Notes: generated by a model from the letters alone, not told the origin. A DNA stretch of 12,306 nt from an uncultured Eubacteriales bacterium (GCA_910580045.1 CAJTXF010000073.1:1-12306), one strand, 5' to 3'; counted from the stretch's first letter, positions 1 through 7,032 are shown. Made by a program: numbers and translations.

Positions 1-77
1 CCGTCAGGCGCTGCCCACCCCCTGGCCCCCGTTTCCGTCTTTGGTCAGCTTCTTGGCTCGTCCCGCTCTCAATCTCC

Positions 78-3000
78 CTACGTTATCTTATAACTGGACT
101 TGAGCTTCAATCTCAGCTGTGCCTGTATCTTACCGTCCGCAAAAAACGCCTTAATATAGGTGTCCTTTGGCATCCCCTTCGGCAGGGGTATCTTCACCTT
201 CAGCGTGCCCCGCACCCGCTGGCCGGGAATGGAGTGGAAGTGCTGGGCAGAGGCCTTGAACATGGGTGTGTTCCCCACCCCGGACATCACGTCAATATCC
301 GGCAGGGTGAACTCCCGGTTCTCCGCCTCAAACTCCAGGGTGACGCTGCTCTCCCCAAAGAGCTTTTTGTCCACTGTGATGGAATAGGTGATGTTCTCCT
401 TTGGGCTGTTGTCGAACAGGAAGGTCTCTCCGGCAGAGTAGTCCTTCTCCCCGTCCCGCTTGAACTCAGCGAATACAGCCAGATAACAGGGCCTGGCCTC
501 CACCCCGTCCAGCATCAGCCCCCCTGCCAGCTGGTAGGCTTTCAGGGGGATATACTTGCGCACGGTCTGGGTGTCAGAGATGCCCTGGGGGAAGCGCTCA
601 AAGCTGTAGAGCACCACAAACCCGCTGGCGTCCTTGGGGGGCTCGATATACACCCCCACCTGGCCGTTGACCTCCCGCGCGTCCTTGATTGTCACAGTCT
701 CCCCCCGGCCCGCCCGGGCCAGGGAGCCGAACACGGCTGAGCCTGCCCGGATGACCGCCGCTGTCACATACAGCACGTCCGGGCCGCTGTGGGCAAAGCC
801 CGCCCCATCCTCGCCAATGGCCAGGCCCGCCCGGGCCTCTGGGGACAGGGGCATCCGCCGCAAGGGCCGCATCTCCTTTTCCAGGGCCGCCAGGGGAATC
901 ACATCCCCCATGTGGCGCTCCGGCTTCCGCAGAGAGCCGAACAGCCGCACCTCCCCCGGGCCGCTGTGGTACCACACCGCGTCAAACAAATCCCCCTGAT
1001 TGGCCTTGACGCGCAGGGAATCCACCGGAGGGGGCGGGCAGGTGGGGGTTCCGGTGACAGCCACGCCTTTGGTGAGCTTCTTCTGCCCTGCCGCCTGATA
1101 GCCCAGGGCCACCCGGAAGGTATAGCTCCTGTCATTGGTAAGGCCGGTGATAAGGTACCCGTCCGCGGCGGTGGAGCCCAGATGGCTCTCTCCAGTGCCG
1201 CTCCGCTGATAGACTTCCGCCACAGCCCCCTTGGGCAGGGGCATCCACCCCAGGCTCAGAGAGCCGTCCCCAGGCACCAGGGACACGCCGCTCACCTCAA
1301 ACAGGTTCACAGCCTCCGCGGGGAGCTTCCCGCACCCAGCGGAGCTGAGCCCTGCCCGCTGGGCAAAGATATTGTAGTAATAGGGGACCGCGGGCTGGAT
1401 GTCCCCGTCCCCATAGCCGGAGCCGCTGCCCTGATAGATAACCTCCCCGTCCCCTGGGTTCCGGGGCCAGCCCTGGGCATTTCTCACCAGCACATACCGT
1501 ATGGAGGAATCGCCGCCCGCTGGCCAGGACAGGCGGTTTACCCTGCCCAGCGCATCAGGGGCCACGGCCAGGGAGGCCACCGGGGGCGGGGCGGGCATCA
1601 GCTCACGCACCCCGGGCAAATCCGCGCACAGCTCATAGGCCCGGGTGCACAAATCCAGCACAGCCTTGTCTCCCTTGGCAGCCTTGGCCTGGGCAAAGAG
1701 CTTCTCCGCCTTTGCGATGGCGTCCCCAATCCGGCTCTCAATGGCCTCATCCTTGTACCCGGCGAACAGCTTCTGAATCCGCTGATACCTGCCCCTGGCA
1801 TCCAGGAAGCGCTTGCTGGCCATGGCCTTATGGAGTTCACCCACCTCCAGGCCCACCCGCCGCTCAAAATCCTTCAGCCGCTGGCGAAGGGCCTTCACCC
1901 GGGCGCTGCCGGGCCAATAGCTGTCCGCGTCCTTCAAATGGGCGTCTGCCACAGGGAAGTCCAGGGCGTCCAGGGCCTTCTCCGCCTGGCCGCACAGGGC
2001 CACCGCCCTGTCAATGTTCTCCAACCGGAACCCGCACCCGCACACCTTGATATTGGCGTCGTTCTCTGTGCCGCACTTGGGGCACCGGATGGCCAGCTCC
2101 AGCCCGCAGGCCGCGCAGACCTTCCTCCCGTCAGACACGTTGTTGATATGCCCGCAGCGGCAGACCTTTACCTGGGCGCCGCTCTTATCTTCGCCCCCGG
2201 CAGAGGCCATGGCAATCCTCTCTGTTTTGCAGAAGGCAGTGAGCACGTCCTGAGAGAGGCCCCTGTCCTTGAACAGCAGGGTCAGCTGGGCCACAAAGTT
2301 CTGGGCCTGGCCAGCGGACAGCTCGCCGGAGATGTCCGCGATGCTCCTGGCCTCCTCCAGAATGGCCCGGCGGCGGCTGTACTCCAGATACTTGTCATAC
2401 ACATCCTTGGCAGCGTCATCCCGAAAGGCCACTTCGCACTGGCCGCACAGCTTAGAGCCTGTGCCGCTGACGCTGTCATGCTTATAGAACTCGGTTTTCT
2501 TCCGCTGGGCGGCCCTGTCCCGCAGGGTGCCGCAGGGCAGGCTGGCCGCGCTTCCGCCGTCTCCGGGATAGAGGAAATCGTACAGGTTCTCCGCCTGGAA
2601 GGTGGCCAGCATGGCCTTCATCCCGTCAAAGGCAGCGGCGTTCTGGGGCTTGGCCTTATAGTACTTGTCATAAATGGCCTTCCAGTCCCGGGTGTCCCCG
2701 GCGCTCTCCTGGATGCCCAGGGCCTTGGCCCGCCGCTTTACCACATCCACCGGGACCTTCAGCCGCTGGGCCAGCCTAGCCTCCTCAGCGGCCGTGACGC
2801 TGCCCTTGCGGCCAATGGTGCGCAGCAGCTTGTCCACCGGGCCGTACACCAGCGCGCAGGCCCCGGCGGCCAGCTCTTTGCGGCGGTTCTCCTCCCCCAG
2901 CATATCCTTTTTTATCCTGGGGATGTTCTGATGCCAGGTCCTGTACTGGGGCCCCAGGTTGAAATCCGTAAAGTTCCGGGACCAGAACTTCCCCTTTTCG

Positions 3001-3083
3001 TCTATCCTGGCCGCAATGACCCCCTCGTCCTCAACAGGCGGGTCAAAGTCCAGCTCCAAAATTACATACCAGTTGTCAGCCAC
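78..3083 (-). CDS. Large J-like / double zinc-ribbon / FN3-repeat protein of the Hsp70-vWA cluster
   Basis: This 1001-residue protein has no signal peptide or membrane segment. Residues 1-75 (WYVILELDFDPP, a helical stretch, then ENRRKE) resemble the layout of a J domain or its degenerate relatives, but there is no HPD motif, so classical Hsp70 ATPase stimulation is doubtful. Residues 80-290 are helical, with one CxxC (C213, C216). Residues 308-350 hold eight cysteines as CxC, CxxC, CxxC, CxC (308/310, 323/326, 334/337, 348/350), i.e. two zinc ribbons. Residues 355-490 are charged helical, TPR-like. From about 501 to 890 there are FN3-like beta repeats, with a beta-rich tail to 1001. The GTG start is chosen because AAGGAGG lies 7 nt upstream and overlaps the end of the vWA gene (12-nt gap). 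I infer a cytosolic scaffold or client-recognition factor for the adjacent Hsp70. The exact function is unknown, and the J-like reading is tentative. Confidence 0.82.
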   Translation of the reverse strand: MADNWYVILELDFDPPVEDEGVIAARIDEKGKFWSRNFTDFNLGPQYRTWHQNIPRIKKDMLGEENRRKELAAGACALVYGPVDKLLRTIGRKGSVTAAEEARLAQRLKVPVDVVKRRAKALGIQESAGDTRDWKAIYDKYYKAKPQNAAAFDGMKAMLATFQAENLYDFLYPGDGGSAASLPCGTLRDRAAQRKKTEFYKHDSVSGTGSKLCGQCEVAFRDDAAKDVYDKYLEYSRRRAILEEARSIADISGELSAGQAQNFVAQLTLLFKDRGLSQDVLTAFCKTERIAMASAGGEDKSGAQVKVCRCGHINNVSDGRKVCAACGLELAIRCPKCGTENDANIKVCGCGFRLENIDRAVALCGQAEKALDALDFPVADAHLKDADSYWPGSARVKALRQRLKDFERRVGLEVGELHKAMASKRFLDARGRYQRIQKLFAGYKDEAIESRIGDAIAKAEKLFAQAKAAKGDKAVLDLCTRAYELCADLPGVRELMPAPPPVASLAVAPDALGRVNRLSWPAGGDSSIRYVLVRNAQGWPRNPGDGEVIYQGSGSGYGDGDIQPAVPYYYNIFAQRAGLSSAGCGKLPAEAVNLFEVSGVSLVPGDGSLSLGWMPLPKGAVAEVYQRSGTGESHLGSTAADGYLITGLTNDRSYTFRVALGYQAAGQKKLTKGVAVTGTPTCPPPPVDSLRVKANQGDLFDAVWYHSGPGEVRLFGSLRKPERHMGDVIPLAALEKEMRPLRRMPLSPEARAGLAIGEDGAGFAHSGPDVLYVTAAVIRAGSAVFGSLARAGRGETVTIKDAREVNGQVGVYIEPPKDASGFVVLYSFERFPQGISDTQTVRKYIPLKAYQLAGGLMLDGVEARPCYLAVFAEFKRDGEKDYSAGETFLFDNSPKENITYSITVDKKLFGESSVTLEFEAENREFTLPDIDVMSGVGNTPMFKASAQHFHSIPGQRVRGTLKVKIPLPKGMPKDTYIKAFFADGKIQAQLRLKLKSSYKIT

Positions 3084-3095
3084 CCAGAGCCCTCC

Positions 3096-4037
3096 TTATC
3101 TCACTGCCAGGCCGGTGGAGCCCTCGCCAATGGCCTGGGCGATTTTGGAGAAGGAGCCTCCCAGCTCCGCCAGGCTGGTCACTGCCGCGAACCCGTCGGT
3201 GGAAGCAATCTTCCGTAAAAAGTCATAGTCCGCGTCCCCAAAGCCCAGGGCCATAATCTCTATCCCCGCCTTATGGCACAGCCTGGCCGCGGCAATGGCC
3301 TGGCTGTCCTTGCTCCACTGGCCGTCAGTCAAAATCACCAGGTACTTGATGTCCCCCTGGCAGTGCCGCCCGGTCAGGGTCCTGAAGCTGGGGGCAATGG
3401 GCTCCGCGGAGGTGGCCCCGCCCACCTCCAAACCGTCAATCTGGTCAATATGCCTGTGTACCCGCTGGTAATCGTCCGTGGGGTTCAGGGATATCCTGGT
3501 CCTGTCCGCAAAGCCCCCCAGGCCAACGCGGGTGCAGCTGGAATCCATCCGCTCCACAAAATCGTGCATGGCCGCCTTGGCCCTGCGCAGGGGCTCAGTA
3601 TACATGCTGCCGGACAAGTCAATCATGAGAATCACGTCAATGCTGGGCATCCCTGCCCCGCTGCCCTGGTTCTCCTTGGGGGACAAATCTGTCCAGCTCA
3701 TATCCTCGGGCACAGGCTCTATTTTCACAGGCAGGCTTCTGCGGGTTTCCTGCTGGGCGGCAGAGACCTCCACCACCCCATTGCTGGTATACCGGTAGGT
3801 CACGTCAATGGTGGCCTCCGGCCCGCCTGTGGCCTCTATGCCGGAAATCACATACTTGTTGATAATGGTGTTGTCCAAGGGGCGGCTGCAGTCCCCCTGG
3901 AGCACGTAGACCTCCAGCTCGTTATTACCCCTGCGGGTGCGCAGGTGGAAGGGCCGGGAGGATTCCCCCTCAGGCCCATTGCCTGTCCTATTTTGTCTGT
4001 CGCCCCGCGGCGAATGGGAGTGTCCGTTCCCAGGCAC
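3096..4037 (-). CDS. vWA-domain protein with partial Hsp70 substrate-binding-domain-like N-terminus
   Basis: From the GTG at 4037 this is 313 residues. Residues 130-305 form a vWA domain: a perfect MIDAS motif DLSGS (140-144), a threonine in GGATS (T209) and an aspartate in LTDGQ (D238), so metal-dependent ligand binding should be intact. Residues 28-108 (FHLRTRRGNNELEVYVLQGD, then VTYRYTSNGVVEVSA) match the second half of an Hsp70 beta-sandwich substrate-binding domain, where DnaK has FSTAxDNQxxVxIHVLQGE and later IDANGIxxVSA. The first half of that domain and any ATPase domain are absent. It lies 49 nt after the hsp70 stop and 12 nt before the next gene, so it is presumably co-transcribed. 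The start is uncertain: no Shine-Dalgarno precedes the GTG, and a TTG at 4066 opens a different frame. Residues 1-27 look unstructured and may not be translated. I infer an adaptor presenting clients or partners to the Hsp70. Confidence 0.83.
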   Translation of the reverse strand: MPGNGHSHSPRGDRQNRTGNGPEGESSRPFHLRTRRGNNELEVYVLQGDCSRPLDNTIINKYVISGIEATGGPEATIDVTYRYTSNGVVEVSAAQQETRRSLPVKIEPVPEDMSWTDLSPKENQGSGAGMPSIDVILMIDLSGSMYTEPLRRAKAAMHDFVERMDSSCTRVGLGGFADRTRISLNPTDDYQRVHRHIDQIDGLEVGGATSAEPIAPSFRTLTGRHCQGDIKYLVILTDGQWSKDSQAIAAARLCHKAGIEIMALGFGDADYDFLRKIASTDGFAAVTSLAELGGSFSKIAQAIGEGSTGLAVR

Positions 4038-4086
4038 AGAGAAGGGTATCTGTGTGGCTTGGACAATCCCGCGGCGAATCCCCCGC

Positions 4087-5736
4087 TTACTGGACTGTGA
4101 TGCTCTTGGACTTCCGCTTGGCAGCGGCCACTTCCTCTTTTGACATGGTGGTGCCGCTGGAGGCCTGCAGCTGGGCGGTAATCTCCCGGCCGCCTGTCAA
4201 GTCCTTGCCGGCCACGGTCAAAATGCCCTCCTTGTCCAGGGTAAAGCTGACCTCAATGGGCGCGCCCGCGGGCAGATTGCCGGGCAGCTCCAAGGTGGCG
4301 TCCCCCAGCTTAAAGTCCTCGTCCACCCCGTAGTACTCGTCCATAAAATCGCTCTCATAGATTTCCAGCTCAGCGGTCTCCTGGTCCGCCTCGGCGGTGC
4401 CGAACTGGCGGCTGACGCTCACCTTGCCGTCAGGCATCTTCTCGTTCTTCACAATCATGTTATTGCACCGCTCCTCCCCGTTGACCAGCACCTTCAGGCC
4501 ATAGCTCTTGCTGGTAATCACAGAGAGAATCTCGCTGACCCTTTTTCCGCCCAGGGCAGGAATCATGGCGGTGGAGACAGCGGCTGTCTCAGAGAAGTTC
4601 TCAACCTCCTCCTTCTGCTCCTGGTCCCGCGTGTCCACTTCGCCCCTTTGGACCTTATCCTTGATTTCCTCCGCCTTTGCCTCATAAGCGCCCAGGGCGT
4701 AGATGGAGGCGCCCTTGGCCACAGCCTCGTCCGGCTCAAGAATCTTGGGCTCTCTGCCGTACTTTCCCACCAGCCTTTCCTTTACCTGGGGCATCCAGGT
4801 GGAGCTGCCCACCAGCAGAATCTCGTCAATCTCATAGCCCTTGTCCTTGGCCACAGCAATGGCCGCGTCCGTCCTCTCCATGGACTCGTTGAGCAGGGTC
4901 TCGGTAATCTGGTTGAAAATATCCCTGGTCAGGGTCACCCGGGAGCGCAGGCCGGCCGCGTCAATCATCACAGGCACCTCAGGCCGGGAGCTCAGCTGCT
5001 TCTTGGCCTTCTCCGCCTTCAGGCGCAAATCCTGCTGGGCATACTCGTCAAACGCCCCGTCAAAGCCGGTCTCAGAGCAGAACTCCCCGGCCAGGTACCG
5101 CATCACCGCGTCGTCCCAGTTCCTGCCCCCCAGCTCCGCGCTGCCGTCTGAGCAGATTACGTCAATCCGCCCGTCGGTAATGGCCATCACTGTCACGTCA
5201 AAGGTGCCGCCGCCCAAATCGTATACCAGAATGGTCTTGGCGCCCGGCTCTTTGGTGCAGCCGTAGTACAGGGCCGCGGCAGTGGGCTCGTTGATAATCT
5301 CAATCACGTTCAGCCCGGCAATCTCCCCGGCGTGGCGGGTGGCCTCCCGCTCGGCGGTGCCGAAATAGGCCGGGCAGGTGATGACCACATCCTTGACCTC
5401 TGTGTTCAGCATTTTGGCCGCGTCGCCGGTGAGCTTTTTCAGAATATGGGCGGAGACCTCCTGGGGGGAGATGTCCTCCCCGTTATAATTGATGGCAAAA
5501 TTGCTCTTGCCCATCAGGGTCTTGACCAAAGAGACGGTGTTCTGGGGGTCTATGACCGCGGTGTCCTTGGCCACTTCGCCCACCACCACCAAAGAGGGGT
5601 CCGCGAAATTGACCACAGAGGGCGTGGTGTTGGTGCCCTCGCTGTTGTTTACCACTGTGGGGCGGCCGCTCTCGTCCACATAGGCAATGCAGGAATAGGT
5701 GGTGCCCAAATCAATGCCGAATACATACTTAGCCAT
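4087..5736 (-). CDS. Hsp70 (DnaK-like) chaperone lacking the C-terminal helical lid
   Basis: From the ATG at 5736 the product is 549 residues. The ATPase domain (1 to about 350) has phosphate-1 DLGTTYS (9-15), connect-1 INEPTAAALYYG, phosphate-2 DLGGGTFDVT (173-182), and an adenosine motif LLVGSSTWMP (307-316), where DnaK usually has GGxTRMP. Residues 350-395 are an unusual acidic segment. The linker reads VSEILSVITSKSYGLKV instead of the usual DVLLLDVTPLSLGIET. A beta-sandwich substrate-binding domain runs to about 525, ending in DKEGILTVAGKDLTGG. Only about 25 residues follow, so the helical lid (about 100 residues in DnaK) is missing. A longer frame reaches 5799, but GAGGAG at 5744-5749 lies 7 nt before this ATG and the family N-terminus is MxKxxGIDLGTT, so 5736 is preferred. 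The ATG overlaps the grpE-like stop by 8 nt, implying translational coupling. Probably an accessory Hsp70 with specialised clients. Confidence 0.93.
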   Translation of the reverse strand: MAKYVFGIDLGTTYSCIAYVDESGRPTVVNNSEGTNTTPSVVNFADPSLVVVGEVAKDTAVIDPQNTVSLVKTLMGKSNFAINYNGEDISPQEVSAHILKKLTGDAAKMLNTEVKDVVITCPAYFGTAEREATRHAGEIAGLNVIEIINEPTAAALYYGCTKEPGAKTILVYDLGGGTFDVTVMAITDGRIDVICSDGSAELGGRNWDDAVMRYLAGEFCSETGFDGAFDEYAQQDLRLKAEKAKKQLSSRPEVPVMIDAAGLRSRVTLTRDIFNQITETLLNESMERTDAAIAVAKDKGYEIDEILLVGSSTWMPQVKERLVGKYGREPKILEPDEAVAKGASIYALGAYEAKAEEIKDKVQRGEVDTRDQEQKEEVENFSETAAVSTAMIPALGGKRVSEILSVITSKSYGLKVLVNGEERCNNMIVKNEKMPDGKVSVSRQFGTAEADQETAELEIYESDFMDEYYGVDEDFKLGDATLELPGNLPAGAPIEVSFTLDKEGILTVAGKDLTGGREITAQLQASSGTTMSKEEVAAAKRKSKSITVQ

Positions 5737-6454
5737 TGCTGTTCTCCTCGCTTTTCTCAGTTTTGTCCATATCTTCACACTCCGGAACAGGCTCCGCAAT
5801 CAGACGGCCTTCCTCTTGGGCAGCCTGCTCGCCTGCAGGCTTCTCATAAAAATACACCGCGATTTTTTCCGGGGAGAGGACCCTGCCCTGATAGGCGTAC
5901 CCGCTGGAGAGGGACTCGGCCAAAAGGCCATGAAGGCTCTCCTCTTCTGTCTTCACCTTTTTCAGCACCCGCTGGCGCACAGGGGTAAAGCTGTCCCCTG
6001 GCTGGCCGCGGTAAACCTCCACCTGGTTTTTCTCCAGGATGTCCTGCAAATCATAGGCATAGTCCGAGAAGGTCTTGTTGGGAATGCTCCGCTCCCCCTG
6101 GGGCCGGGCCAGATAAGCCCCCGCCACCCGCTGGATGCTGTCCCGCACCTCAATCACGTCCTGCAGGATGGGCCGCACCAGCTGGGCGTACATGTCCTCC
6201 TTGTACTTCTGCAGCTCAGCGTGCATCCTATCAATGACCTTCTCCTCCAGGTCCGTGTGGGCAACGCGCCTCTCAAAGGCCTCCAGAAGCCCTTCCAGCC
6301 GGGCATTGGCCTCCTTGGCCGCGCCCAGAATCTCGTCCAGCCGGGTATCCGGCTCCCCGCAGCCCTCAGGGGGCTCCTGGGTCTCCTGGGTCTCTGGAAG
6401 CTCCTGGGCAGCTTCCTGCCCCTCTGTCTGCTGATTGATAAACTCGTCTGCCAT
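5729..6454 (-). CDS. GrpE-like nucleotide exchange factor, divergent
   Basis: This 241-residue protein starts with an acidic, Gln/Glu-rich tail (1-35), continues with a long helical coiled-coil segment (about 36-115), and ends with a GrpE-type head around 155-205 (FTPVRQRVLKKVKTEEESL, then GYAYQGRVLSPEKIAVY), which corresponds to the GrpE beta-wing motif GYxxxGRVLRPAxVxV. A further acidic, low-complexity tail follows (205-241). GrpE proteins release ADP from Hsp70. Its position directly before, and 8-nt overlap with, the Hsp70 gene supports that partnership. Spacing between GAGGG (6458-6462) and the ATG is only 3 nt, so initiation may be weak or coupled to the upstream frame ending at 6461. 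It differs enough from housekeeping GrpE that it is probably dedicated to the cluster's Hsp70. Confidence 0.85.
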   Translation of the reverse strand: MADEFINQQTEGQEAAQELPETQETQEPPEGCGEPDTRLDEILGAAKEANARLEGLLEAFERRVAHTDLEEKVIDRMHAELQKYKEDMYAQLVRPILQDVIEVRDSIQRVAGAYLARPQGERSIPNKTFSDYAYDLQDILEKNQVEVYRGQPGDSFTPVRQRVLKKVKTEEESLHGLLAESLSSGYAYQGRVLSPEKIAVYFYEKPAGEQAAQEEGRLIAEPVPECEDMDKTEKSEENSNG

Positions 6455-6460
6455 TTTCCC

Positions 6461-6817
6461 TCACACCATCCACATCATCCATATTTTGTGCCAACCCGCA
6501 GGTAAAAAATACGCGCTCTCCCGATTTCCCAGCTTCTGGGTAAAGCTGTGCTCACCCCACAGCTGCCCCAGCCCGGCGGAGTCGATTTTGTTGATGACCA
6601 CTGCCAGGGGCACCGCGGACATTTTGTTGTCGCTGAGCCCGGTCACCTCCCGCAGCTTCGTCAGGAAGGCATTGATAATACCGTTGATGTCCGCCCTGCC
6701 AATGCCCGCAATGTCCTCCGGCTCCAGCAGCTCCTCAAACTGAAAGCGCACCTCAGGGATGGAAAAGGGGTCAATCACCAGCACAATGCCCTGGCGGTAC
6801 CCATACTGCCTCTGCAC
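6461..6817 (-). pseudogene. Remnant of a P-loop GTPase (DO-GTPase-like), truncated at both ends
   Basis: The open frame gives 118 residues from a GTG at 6817. It contains a GTPase core strand (GIVLVIDPFSIPEVR) and a G4 guanine-specificity motif VVINKID, which fits the intracellular double-GTPase type found beside vWA and Hsp70 genes. There is no P-loop (G1) or DxxG (G3). An in-frame TAA at 6824-6826 lies just before the GTG, and no GTPase-like peptide is seen in any minus frame between 6818 and 7032. After NKID only about 37 residues remain, ending in an unlikely tail (WHKIWMMWMV), so the C-terminal half is also lost or frameshifted. The stop lies 6 nt before the grpE-like start. It could still be translated and couple grpE initiation, but cannot bind GTP as a normal GTPase. 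The family assignment rests on a short stretch. Confidence 0.6.
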
Positions 6818-6827
6818 CTCGTTTTAC

Positions 6828-6845
6828 AGCCTGGCGCCCCAGGCT
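6828..6845. repeat. Short perfect hairpin AGCCTGG/CCAGGCT
   Basis: A 7-bp perfect stem (6828-6834 with 6839-6845) encloses the loop CGCC, just upstream of the GTPase remnant. It is not followed by a T-tract on either strand, so it is not a complete terminator by itself. It may be part of a paired structure with the next hairpin. Confidence 0.5.
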
Positions 6846-6850
6846 CCTTA

Positions 6851-6885
6851 ATTCCCCTTTGGAAGCAAGGGGAATCCATTTTTAC
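6851..6885 (+). terminator. Plus-strand intrinsic terminator with no gene in front of it
   Basis: A 9-bp perfect stem, ATTCCCCTT (6851-6859) with AAGGGGAAT (6867-6875), has a 7-nt loop and is followed by CCATTTTT; a second run of eight Ts lies at 6891-6898. Polarity is plus strand. No plus-strand gene precedes it in the window, so it may be a relic of a deleted gene or a block to antisense transcription entering the chemoreceptor gene. The stem is rather AT-rich at its ends. Confidence 0.55.
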
Positions 6886-6918
6886 CCCGATTTTTTTTGG
6901 AAATCCTTTGAAATTGTC

Positions 6919-6947
6919 TTGCATTCCCACGCCGCTTGGTGTATCAT
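6919..6947 (+). promoter_or_regulatory. Sigma-A-type promoter for the chemoreceptor gene
   Basis: TTGCAT (6919-6924) and TATCAT (6942-6947) are separated by exactly 17 nt, with a TG just before the -10 box. Each box differs from consensus at two positions. Transcription would start near 6954, giving a leader of about 80 nt. No sigma-28 flagellar promoter was recognised. Confidence 0.5.
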
Positions 6948-6954
6948 TATGATA
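6942..6954. promoter_or_regulatory. Perfect palindrome TATCATTATGATA over the -10 box (candidate operator)
   Basis: TATCAT-T-ATGATA is an exact 6-1-6 palindrome that contains the proposed -10 element. Bound protein would block initiation. The layout loosely recalls Fur-family boxes, but no specific regulator can be assigned from sequence alone. Confidence 0.35.
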
Positions 6955-6961
6955 TCCCTGT

Positions 6962-6980
6962 CTTTATAAAATCTATAAAG
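6962..6980. promoter_or_regulatory. Inverted repeat CTTTATA-N5-TATAAAG downstream of promoter
   Basis: A perfect 7-bp inverted repeat with spacer AAATC lies about 8 to 26 nt after the predicted transcription start. Its AT content makes a stable RNA hairpin unlikely, so a DNA operator is the more natural reading. It may also serve the divergent minus-strand operon. Confidence 0.35.
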
Positions 6981-6981
6981 G

Positions 6982-7008
6982 GACCGCTCCGGGCTGTTTG
7001 CCCCGGTC
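6982..7008 (+). promoter_or_regulatory. Leader hairpin before the chemoreceptor ribosome site
   Basis: GACCG (6982-6986) and GGGC (6991-6994) pair with GCCC (7000-7003) and CGGTC (7004-7008), leaving a 4-nt bulge and a TGTTT loop. It ends 4 nt before AGAAAGGA (7013-7020), the likely ribosome site. A role in mRNA stability or translation is possible but unproven. Confidence 0.35.
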
Positions 7009-7032
7009 TTACAGAAAGGACGCGCACTATCT

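Noticed and set aside
1..77. Next gene after the 1001-residue protein
   Set aside because: One minus frame stays open to the window edge but has no start codon with a ribosome site, and a TTG-started frame ends after about 22 codons. Nothing can be called.
789..3218. Very long open frame on the plus strand (about 809 residues)
   Set aside because: It lies antisense to the 1001-residue gene, which has clear domains, cysteine motifs and a good ribosome site. The plus product is Gly/Pro/His/Leu-rich without recognisable domains, as expected opposite a high-GC gene.
3273..4100. Plus-strand frame of 275 residues over the vWA gene
   Set aside because: It is antisense to a vWA domain with intact MIDAS residues and shows no domain of its own.
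5737..5799. N-terminal extension of the Hsp70 (21 residues)
   Set aside because: The segment is coded within the grpE-like gene and is absent from Hsp70 family N-termini; the ATG at 5736 has GAGGAG at the right distance.
4087..6454. Housekeeping dnaK-grpE operon
   Set aside because: Order, missing lid, altered linker, no HrcA or canonical dnaJ, and vWA/zinc-ribbon neighbours argue for an accessory set.
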